Assembly: GCA_003477045.1 (NCBI GenBank)
Contig: DMTS01000065.1
Span: 7,345-32,842, forward strand
Source: Candidatus Delongbacteria bacterium
GTDB lineage: Bacteria; UBA4055
Length of the DNA stretch: 25,498 bases
Direction: 5' to 3'
This document shows, piece after piece, positions 1-6,459 of the stretch. The position numbers and the translations under genes are program-made. Numbering within the stretch: the first letter of the stretch is position 1; each line of letters starts with the position of its first letter. The notes below the pieces were generated by a model. That model ran no database searches, was not told the origin of the DNA, and saw only the letters and a list, made by a program, of their open reading frames with translations.

Positions 1-2014
1 CTTTCTTTTCCTCTTTGAACATAGATTCAATCTTTTTGTCGAATTTATCTATCTGTTCATCTACTGAAATATCAGGAATTATTACCTTTGGAGATGATTT
101 TGGCGCATCTTTACTTTTTTCAGTTTTTGAATCAAATCTTTCGATAAAATTAGAGTTTACAATTACTTCCTCATTGGCCTGAACCTGTTCAGCTTTATCA
201 ACGATTTTCCCGTCCTTCTCGAAAGCATTATCCAGCATAGAAAATTCTTCGTTGATCTCTTTTTTCAGATCAGCCGATGTTACGGTGCCGATCTCCGACT
301 TGTCGAGGATAGCATCGATCGAATCTCTTTTTTCTAACTGCTTGTATATCTGTTTTTCTTCAAATGATTCTTCGTCATTAACAGCTACAAACACATCGTT
401 TACAAGGCTTGCTCCGGAATCTTTACGGATATTCTGTTGTGAAGTTATACTGTCAGCGCTGTCTTCAGAGAATGATTCTTTAGAGATATACTCTCTGCGT
501 CTCGGGAACATGGAATTTAGGTTATTCTTTTTGTTTGCGATCTGTTCCTTAGTAAGCGCACCTTCTCTGGCTATCTGTATTTCGCTTTTCTTTCCGGTGT
601 CAGGGTCTTTGGCTGTTGCATTAATAATTCCGTTCACATCATACTCGTAATTAAATATGATGGGGGAATTCTCAGGTTTTGGAGGAAAATCCAAGGTCGT
701 AGTGCCTATTGTAGTACAAAATTCAGGATCGGGATCCTCACCCTGTATTACAACCATTTTCACCTGAGTCTGATTTGGTGTCGAAGTGTAGAATATCTGG
801 CTTTTTCTTACCGGGATCTTGCTGTTCTTGGGTATAATGATCGCATTTCTTTTATTATCAAATTCGTCAAGAGTTATAGCCCCGAAACTGTGAGCGGTAA
901 CATCTGAGACATTAATCGCCCCGTATTTCATTCTGACCATATCGTTAACATTCTGGGTCTGGTCTTTAGCTGTTATTATACCGGCCTGTATTGCTGCGCC
1001 GAGAGCTACCGCTTCGTCCGGGTTTACCTGAGTGGAAGGCTTTTTCCCGGTAACTCTCAATATCATATCGATCACTGCGGGAATTCTTGTTGAACCGCCG
1101 ACTAATAACACCTGATCCATATCCTTCCATTCCAGCCCCGCATCGGTCATTACCGCATTTATCAGTAGTTCTGTTCTGGTAACAAAATCTGCAACAAGAT
1201 CCGAAAACAGCTTTCGTGTAACTGTTATTCTGGCTGATTTTCCTTTTGCTGAAAGATAAACTGTAGTGCTCAATTTTGTGGAAAGTACCTTTTTGGAATT
1301 TTCCGCTTTAAGCCTCAGATCCTGCACAAGAACCGGGTCCTCGAAAAGATCTATATCGTGCTGCTGCTTGAACTTGTCATTCAGATATATCATCAGCTTT
1401 TCGTCAAAATTGTTACCTCCGAGCTGTCTGTCGCCGTCACTTGCAAGAACTTCAAAATTGGCGTTATCTACTTTCATTATAGTAACATCGAAAGTCCCTC
1501 CGCCGAGATCATATACGAGGATCTTCTGCTGAATATTTTTGTCCAGTCCGTATGTCAGCGCTGCAGCAGTAGGCTCGTTTATTATCTGGAGAACATTTAC
1601 CCCTGATATTTTGCCGGCATCAACTGTAGCCTTTCTCTGTTTGTCGTTAAAATAGGCCGGAACTGTAATAACTACATCTGTTATTTTATCGTTTAAAAAA
1701 TTTTCAGCGTCTTCAATGAGCTTTCTTAAGATCATAGCGGATATATCTTCAGGTTTATATTCGTTTTGTTTATATTCAAATACAAAATCGCTGGAACCCA
1801 TTTGTGATTTTATTGAAGCTACCGTTCTCTCAGGTTCTGCCACGCAGGACTGTTTGGCTATGCTCCCGACTATTATCTGGTCATCATCAAATAGAACTAC
1901 CGAAGGGGTTATCCTTTCGCCTTCTTTATTCGGAATGATTTCAGCCTTGCCGAATTCATTTACCATAGCAATTGCAGAGTTTGTTGTTCCTAAGTCTATA
2001 CCTATCAGCTTCAT
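1..2014 (-). CDS. Divergent Hsp70-family chaperone (3' end cut by window edge)
   Basis: ATP-dependent, probably cytoplasmic chaperone. I translated 671 residues with no stop before the left edge, so the C-terminus is missing. ATPase motifs are intact: GIDLGTTNS (5-13), Lys69, NEPTAAAL (146-153), DLGGGTFD (169-176) and VGGSTRIP (305-312). A substrate-binding beta domain follows (about 371-482), ending in a DVNGIINATAKD match (459-470). Two things differ from DnaK. The hydrophobic linker (VLLLD in DnaK) reads INVSD at 367-371, and the helical lid is not recognisable: after residue 483 come at least 190 charged, low-complexity residues. Start ATG has GAGGA seven bases upstream, 10 bases after the J-like gene. 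It is longer than usual DnaK (about 610-640 residues). Hsp70 membership is certain; identity as housekeeping DnaK is doubtful. Confidence 0.93.
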   Translation of the reverse strand, partial: MKLIGIDLGTTNSAIAMVNEFGKAEIIPNKEGERITPSVVLFDDDQIIVGSIAKQSCVAEPERTVASIKSQMGSSDFVFEYKQNEYKPEDISAMILRKLIEDAENFLNDKITDVVITVPAYFNDKQRKATVDAGKISGVNVLQIINEPTAAALTYGLDKNIQQKILVYDLGGGTFDVTIMKVDNANFEVLASDGDRQLGGNNFDEKLMIYLNDKFKQQHDIDLFEDPVLVQDLRLKAENSKKVLSTKLSTTVYLSAKGKSARITVTRKLFSDLVADFVTRTELLINAVMTDAGLEWKDMDQVLLVGGSTRIPAVIDMILRVTGKKPSTQVNPDEAVALGAAIQAGIITAKDQTQNVNDMVRMKYGAINVSDVTAHSFGAITLDEFDNKRNAIIIPKNSKIPVRKSQIFYTSTPNQTQVKMVVIQGEDPDPEFCTTIGTTTLDFPPKPENSPIIFNYEYDVNGIINATAKDPDTGKKSEIQIAREGALTKEQIANKKNNLNSMFPRRREYISKESFSEDSADSITSQQNIRKDSGASLVNDVFVAVNDEESFEEKQIYKQLEKRDSIDAILDKSEIGTVTSADLKKEINEEFSMLDNAFEKDGKIVDKAEQVQANEEVIVNSNFIERFDSKTEKSKDAPKSSPKVIIPDISVDEQIDKFDKKIESMFKEEKK

Positions 2015-2024
2015 CTGATCGTCC

Positions 2025-2558
2025 TCATTTCAATAATTTTCTTCTTGCCTGGGAAATAATCGCAAGCATCTCTTCTGCTTCCGAACGCATTCTGATGTTC
2101 GGTGAATTGATTCTGGTTCTCCATTTTCGGAATTCCGAATCTACCCTTGCTACGATTTCTTCCTGGGTAGAATCCATGTCAAGACGAAGAGCTTTCAGAT
2201 AAAATGCATTATCCTTCTCTTCTGTGCTTGCTGCTTCTTTAAGTATATCTTCACTGTCCTGTGACATTACTTTATTTACAGCATTATCTTTTTTCTGTTG
2301 TTTAGCTGTCTTCGCTTCCTCAATAAGTGCCATCTGCTTTATCACTACAGAAAGATTATGCTGAGCATCTTTATTGTCAGGATCATATTGTAAAGCTTTT
2401 TCAAAGAACTTTTTACTGTTTTCGTAGTCTTTTCTCTTATAATAAGCTACTGCCGCTTCATATAGCTGGATACTTCTCTTGATCTTAATTTCATCGAGAT
2501 GAGAGCCGGTATCTTTTTTTTTATGGAACTTTTCCTTTAGCTTATCAAGCAGCGACAT
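2025..2558 (-). CDS. TPR protein with HPD-less J-like C-terminal domain
   Basis: 177 residues. After a basic N-terminus (1-27), residues 28-80 form one to two tetratricopeptide repeats (AAVAYYKRKDYENSKKFFEK). A Lys/Gln/Glu-rich stretch follows (81-116). Residues 117-177 look like a J-domain fold: FYLKALRLDMDSTQEEI for helices I-II and a final AEEML...ARRKLL helix. The HPD tripeptide that stimulates Hsp70 is absent; SPN (152-154) sits at that place, preceded by W146-R147-T148-R149. No signal peptide or membrane segment is visible. It lies 10 bases downstream of the GrpE-like gene and 10 bases upstream of the Hsp70, so it is inferred to be an Hsp70 partner or substrate adaptor. The upstream AGG is a weak ribosome binding site. 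The TPR call is firm; the J-like call rests on helix pattern and context. Confidence 0.75.
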   Translation of the reverse strand: MSLLDKLKEKFHKKKDTGSHLDEIKIKRSIQLYEAAVAYYKRKDYENSKKFFEKALQYDPDNKDAQHNLSVVIKQMALIEEAKTAKQQKKDNAVNKVMSQDSEDILKEAASTEEKDNAFYLKALRLDMDSTQEEIVARVDSEFRKWRTRINSPNIRMRSEAEEMLAIISQARRKLLK

Positions 2559-2568
2559 CTTTTAGAGC

Positions 2569-3390
2569 CTATTTTGTGTTAAGTTTATATATCTGAACCA
2601 GTTCCGGTCTTATTGATGCGTTTCCCCTTTTGAATCCTATTCGCAGTACCTTTTTAACTGTATTATCCATATTTACATCTTCGGTATCGAACTTGTCAAC
2701 CGCATTGCTTTTTTCCGGATTGAATTTACTTCCCTCAGCACTCACTTCAACAGGCATTATATCGTTTCTGTAAAGTATCTCTAATATCTCATCTTTAAAA
2801 GTCGTGAGCTTAGCACAATCTCCTGTTTTTTCCTTTTGCATATGCTCAATATCCGCATTTAATCTGTCGTAAAATAAGAGAAGGTCGTGAACGAAAGGCT
2901 TTAGAGCCGAATGGACAAAATTTCTTTTGTAGGATTCCAGCTGAGTGTATAATTCATCAAAAGCTTTTTCTTTGACGCAATCCGAAGCAAATTTCTCTTT
3001 AAACAGGTCACTGAGTTTGTTTATTCCTTCTTCAGTTTCAAATTTCATGAGAAGTATGCTGTTCTGTATTTTTTGGATGGACTGAACAAGTTCGTTCTTT
3101 GTGTTGAAGAGCATTTCATTTGCATTAAGCACTCTCTGCTCGATCTTCTGAATTCTGAGGTTTATATCTTTATTGACATCATCGATCTTGGATGTTATGA
3201 TCTCATTGTTCTGCGCAGACGATAAATCGGCAGCATTCTCTTCTGCCGTTACGGGTTGTATCTCGCTTTCAGAGTACAGACCTGACTCGCTCAGCTCTTC
3301 GATTATATCGTCAAAATAATAATCTGAGTTGAATATTTCGGACTTATTTATATCTAAGTCGTCTTTATTGCTTTTTTCCAAACGAGTCAT
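2569..3390 (-). CDS. GrpE-like nucleotide exchange factor, long divergent form
   Basis: 273 residues against about 180-210 for ordinary GrpE. The N-terminal 60 residues are acidic and probably disordered. Residues 65-160 are a long coiled coil (the GrpE dimer stalk), 140-210 the helical bundle, and 213-270 the beta-wing. The wing has the GrpE pattern of a G-x-x-FNPEKSNAV segment (220-231) followed by VLRIGFKRGNASIRPELVQI (248-267), which matches the family's 'gy...rvlRPa.V.V' ending. GrpE releases ADP from Hsp70, and the divergent Hsp70 lies two genes downstream. Start ATG has AGGAG five bases upstream and lies 20 bases after the OmpA gene. I am confident of the family; its partner is inferred from position. 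Confidence 0.85.
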   Translation of the reverse strand: MTRLEKSNKDDLDINKSEIFNSDYYFDDIIEELSESGLYSESEIQPVTAEENAADLSSAQNNEIITSKIDDVNKDINLRIQKIEQRVLNANEMLFNTKNELVQSIQKIQNSILLMKFETEEGINKLSDLFKEKFASDCVKEKAFDELYTQLESYKRNFVHSALKPFVHDLLLFYDRLNADIEHMQKEKTGDCAKLTTFKDEILEILYRNDIMPVEVSAEGSKFNPEKSNAVDKFDTEDVNMDNTVKKVLRIGFKRGNASIRPELVQIYKLNTK

Positions 3391-3410
3391 TCGGACTCCT
3401 GCTTTTTTCT

Positions 3411-5237
3411 TTATCTTCCCGTCGAGACCACTCTAAACTCGATTCTTCTGTTCTGGGCTCTTCCTTTAGATGTTTTATTATCTGCGACAGGTTTGGATTC
3501 TCCGAATCCGATCGAGCTTACCTGTGCGTTGCTTACGCCCAGAACTCTGACAATATACTCTGCAACAGTATTCGCCCTTCTCTTTGAAAGGTCAAGATTA
3601 TAACTGTCGCTTCCCTGGCTGTCGGTGTGACCTTCTATCTGAACCACTATTCCGGGATTATCTAAGAATACCCTTTTCAGCGAATTCAGAGTGTCGAATG
3701 ATTCGGGTTCAAGTTCAGCTGAAGCGAGTTTAAAATAAATATTGTCAAGTACGATCCTTTCATCTTTTTTCAAAATCACAGCATCCGGACACCCGTCTGA
3801 GTCTTCAAACCCGTTAAAACTTTCGGGTTCATTAGGGCACTTGTCAAGATCGTCCGTTATGCCGTCTCCGTCATTATCAAATTCCGGACACCCGTCAGTA
3901 TCAAGCCAACCGTCGAAGTCTTCAGGTTCGGCAGGACACTTATCCACATTGTCCAAAATACCGTCTCCGTCGTTATCGAATTCCGGGCAGCCGTCCTGAT
4001 CCTCATAACCGTCGAAGTCTTCAGGCTCATTCGGACATTTATCATAAGTATCTTTTATACCGTCCGCATCATTATCGTCTTCAGGACAGCCGTCATCATC
4101 CTGGTATCCGTCAAGATCTTCAGGGTCATTCGGGCATTTGTCAGCCATATCCGGGACACCGTCTTTGTCGTTATCAAGTTCCGGACAACCGTCAGTATCT
4201 TCGAAACCGTCGAAATCTTCAGGTTCATTCGGGCAATTGTCCACTTCATCCAAAATACCGTCTTTATCGGTATCGGGATCTATCCAGTTCCCGGAAAGCG
4301 TGATCCCTGCATAGAGCTGCCAGTCGGGTGTGTCCTTCTCTGATAATCCTGCAAAACTTCCGATCGTCGCAGAAAAATTCTTATTTCCTATGAATTTGAA
4401 TCCGCCGCCGGCTTTCTGAAGAAATTCTTCATCTGTTACGCTGACATCTTTTTTGTCTATAAGCTTTTCTGCATCCCATTCAAGAAACATTCCAACATAC
4501 TTGTTGAATACAATATCAAACCCTGCACCCATCGTAAAGGCGTCAGGAAGTATTTCAACATCCTGAGCAGGCGTCTGTGAAGAATCTCTTTCAGTAGCTG
4601 TCCTCCAGAGATATCCCCCGTTCATAAGTACTCTGAACCTGTCATTTCCGAAAGAAGCCAGGAATTTGCCGCCGAAACTTGCCATAGGGTTGAAAAGAAA
4701 TTCGTCGCTGAATTTTCTGTGATTGTAATAATCAACAAAATCAGCAGAATCAGCCCCCATTTCATTTACATCATAAAATTCGGTAAAATTTTCTATAGAA
4801 TCTTTGACTACCGGTACCAGCCCGTAGAGATAGACCCCCATTCTGAAAAATCCTGTTCTTTTAAATGCTCCTTTAACGCCTATCTCGAGATTATTTAATT
4901 TTGTAAGATCATAATTCTTGTTTTCCACATCCCTGGAATCAACTGCGAAAGAAGTCTGTACGCCTATATCGATATAATTTCCGAGACTGACATTTAGAGA
5001 AACATGGTTTGTTGACTGGAAATAATTGTTTATACCCGAAGACTCTACTATCGTACTGTCGTCCACCGCCCCCGGTCCGAGTAAAGTTGACAGATTCACG
5101 GAAAAGAATCCGCTGCCGTGAGTCTCAGGATCCATCAGTTTGATCATTCCTGAATATCCAGTCAAAGAATTTCCAAAAATATTTAAACCAAACATCAGAC
5201 TTGCAAGTATCGTAAGCTTTTTAAAGTTATTCTTCAT
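3411..5237 (-). CDS. OmpA-family outer membrane protein with beta-barrel and TSP3 repeats
   Basis: 608 residues from the ATG chosen here: AGGGA lies six bases upstream, whereas an ATG two codons earlier would touch it. Residues 1-24 are a signal peptide. About 26-320 is a beta-barrel-like region with alternating strands and many aromatic residues. About 321-488 holds five thrombospondin type 3 calcium-binding repeats (DNDGDGI...DKCP.EPEDFDG). About 495-608 is the OmpA peptidoglycan-binding domain, with EGHTDSQG, NLDLSKRRA and GRAQNRRIEF. It likely links outer membrane to cell wall. Its last 134 residues are about 80% identical by hand count to the upstream paralogue. A promoter candidate precedes it and the GrpE-like gene follows after 20 bases. 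Confidence 0.93.
   Translation of the reverse strand: MKNNFKKLTILASLMFGLNIFGNSLTGYSGMIKLMDPETHGSGFFSVNLSTLLGPGAVDDSTIVESSGINNYFQSTNHVSLNVSLGNYIDIGVQTSFAVDSRDVENKNYDLTKLNNLEIGVKGAFKRTGFFRMGVYLYGLVPVVKDSIENFTEFYDVNEMGADSADFVDYYNHRKFSDEFLFNPMASFGGKFLASFGNDRFRVLMNGGYLWRTATERDSSQTPAQDVEILPDAFTMGAGFDIVFNKYVGMFLEWDAEKLIDKKDVSVTDEEFLQKAGGGFKFIGNKNFSATIGSFAGLSEKDTPDWQLYAGITLSGNWIDPDTDKDGILDEVDNCPNEPEDFDGFEDTDGCPELDNDKDGVPDMADKCPNDPEDLDGYQDDDGCPEDDNDADGIKDTYDKCPNEPEDFDGYEDQDGCPEFDNDGDGILDNVDKCPAEPEDFDGWLDTDGCPEFDNDGDGITDDLDKCPNEPESFNGFEDSDGCPDAVILKKDERIVLDNIYFKLASAELEPESFDTLNSLKRVFLDNPGIVVQIEGHTDSQGSDSYNLDLSKRRANTVAEYIVRVLGVSNAQVSSIGFGESKPVADNKTSKGRAQNRRIEFRVVSTGR
3790..4277 (-). repeat. Five tandem ~99-base TSP3 repeats inside the longer OmpA gene
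   Basis: Units recur at 99 bases (33 residues); the same ccgtctccgtc core starts at 3862 and 3961. Each unit encodes Asp/Asn-rich calcium ligands, a Cys-Pro, EPEDFDG and DGCPE. Cysteines occur twice per unit and may be disulfide-bonded in the periplasm. Confidence 0.9.
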
Positions 5238-5280
5238 TGTCATTCCCTATAATTATTTACATCCTTTTATACAGCTATAA

Positions 5281-5309
5281 AAATTAACTAATAGTTAGCA
5301 AATAGTCAA
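5281..5309 (-). promoter_or_regulatory. Candidate promoter with embedded palindrome before the longer OmpA gene
   Basis: Read on the minus strand, TTGACT (5309-5304) is followed after 17 bases by TAATTT (5286-5281). These resemble sigma-70 -35 and -10 boxes, with the most conserved -10 positions kept. A perfect 6-1-6 palindrome, TAACTA-T-TAGTTA (5285-5297), occupies the spacer and the edge of the -10 box, where a repressor could bind. It lies in a 106-base gap in an otherwise tightly packed string. Confidence 0.45.
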
Positions 5310-5343
5310 GCATAAAGTATTATGAATCCAACAAAAGAAAGAG

Positions 5344-6438
5344 TTATTTGCCGTTCGAAACCACTCTGAACTCTATCCTTCTGTTCTGTGCTCTTCCTTT
5401 TGATGTAGAATTGTTCGCTATCGGTTTTGATTCTCCAAGTCCTATAGAACTAATCTGTTCGCTGCTTACACCAAGAACACTCACGATATAATCCGCAACA
5501 GCTTTCGCTCTTCTTTCTGACAAGTCAAGATTATAATCATCGCTGCCTTCGCTGCTGGTATGGCCTTCGATCTGTACAACTATACCGGGATTATCTACAA
5601 ATACTATTTTAAGCCCGTTCAATGTTTCGAACGACTCCGGTTCAAGTTCGGCGGAATCAATTTTAAAATAAACATTATTGAGTATTATCCTTTCGTCTTT
5701 CTTAAGTATTACAGCATCCGGGCAGCCGTCGTTGTCTTCAAATCCGTTAAAACTTTCTGACTCGTTCGGGCATTTGTCCAGCTCATCTTCTATTCCGTCG
5801 CCGTCGTTATCGAGTTCAGGGCAGCCGTCTTTATCCATCCACCCGTCAAAATCCTCCTGTTCTTTCGGACATTTATCTTCATCGTCCTGAACATCATCGC
5901 CGTCGTTGTCATTTTCAGGACAGCCGTCTTCATCGTCCGTGCCGTCAGAATCCTCAGGATCATTCGGGCATTTATCCTGAGGGTCTTTTATGCCGTCGCC
6001 GTCGTTATCTTCTTCCGGGCAGCCGTCTGAGTCAAGATACCCGTCCAGATCTTCGGGAATGAGGGGACATTTATCGATCTTGTCAGGGATCTCGTCTTTG
6101 TCGTTGTCATCTTCCGCACAGCCGTCGGAATCTTCGAATCCGTCAAAATCTTCAGGTTCATTCGGACACGAATCGGATTCATCAGCAATACCGTCGCCGT
6201 CAGTATCTTTTTTGCCGAACCCTAAAAATGCATACTGGGCCGATCCTGTCTGCTCACGAACATCAAAAAATAAAACATCCGGAACGCAGCTTTCGCATAA
6301 TATCAGATTTACCTTATTTTCAAGTGCAAACTTTTCAATCCGGGGAATTTCAATTTCCGAACCGGAAAACATTCCGAATACTGAAGAACTGAAAATGATC
6401 GAAATTACAGTTGCAATATAGTTCATTTTTTTTTGCAT
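5344..6438 (-). CDS. OmpA-family protein with TSP3 repeats, no beta-barrel
   Basis: 364 residues. Residues 1-23 are a signal peptide without a lipobox, so it is probably a periplasmic or envelope protein. Residues 24-77 are a short unique segment; 78-238 hold five TSP3 calcium-binding repeats, with one degenerate unit (DNDGDDVQDD). About 245-364 is the OmpA peptidoglycan-binding domain (EGHTSSEG, NLDLSERRA, GRAQNRRIEF). It is a paralogue of the next gene but lacks the roughly 290-residue barrel region, so it cannot span the outer membrane by itself. Start ATG has AGGA seven bases upstream and is 21 bases after the ligA stop, so it may be read through from ligA. Residues 36-67 resemble the N-terminal strand of M16 peptidases (see findings). 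Confidence 0.92.
   Translation of the reverse strand: MQKKMNYIATVISIIFSSSVFGMFSGSEIEIPRIEKFALENKVNLILCESCVPDVLFFDVREQTGSAQYAFLGFGKKDTDGDGIADESDSCPNEPEDFDGFEDSDGCAEDDNDKDEIPDKIDKCPLIPEDLDGYLDSDGCPEEDNDGDGIKDPQDKCPNDPEDSDGTDDEDGCPENDNDGDDVQDDEDKCPKEQEDFDGWMDKDGCPELDNDGDGIEDELDKCPNESESFNGFEDNDGCPDAVILKKDERIILNNVYFKIDSAELEPESFETLNGLKIVFVDNPGIVVQIEGHTSSEGSDDYNLDLSERRAKAVADYIVSVLGVSSEQISSIGLGESKPIANNSTSKGRAQNRRIEFRVVSNGK
5725..6207 (-). repeat. Five tandem TSP3 repeats inside the shorter OmpA gene
   Basis: Units of about 96-99 bases encode DxDxDG calcium-binding segments, each followed by Cys-Pro, an E-D-x-DG segment and DGC. The last unit (FNGFEDNDGCPDAV) is almost identical to the last unit of the longer paralogue, while the inner units have diverged more. 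Confidence 0.88.
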
Positions 6439-6459
6439 TTTTACATCCTGTTTTATTAT

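Noticed and set aside
1..2014. Naming the left-edge gene dnaK
   Set aside because: ATPase motifs fit, but the changed linker, missing lid and unusual partners make the housekeeping assignment unsafe.
3742..3999. Ser/Pro-rich repetitive plus-strand frame in the TSP3 region
   Set aside because: It is the reverse-frame image of the Asp-rich 99-base repeats; the same happens at 5678-6421.
5238..5243. ATG two codons upstream as the start of the longer OmpA protein
   Set aside because: It directly touches the AGGGA sequence, leaving no spacing; the ATG at 5237 has six bases.
3790..6207. Regular repeats resembling a CRISPR array
   Set aside because: Units are ~99 bases, contiguous, in frame and protein-coding; there are no short repeats with unique spacers.
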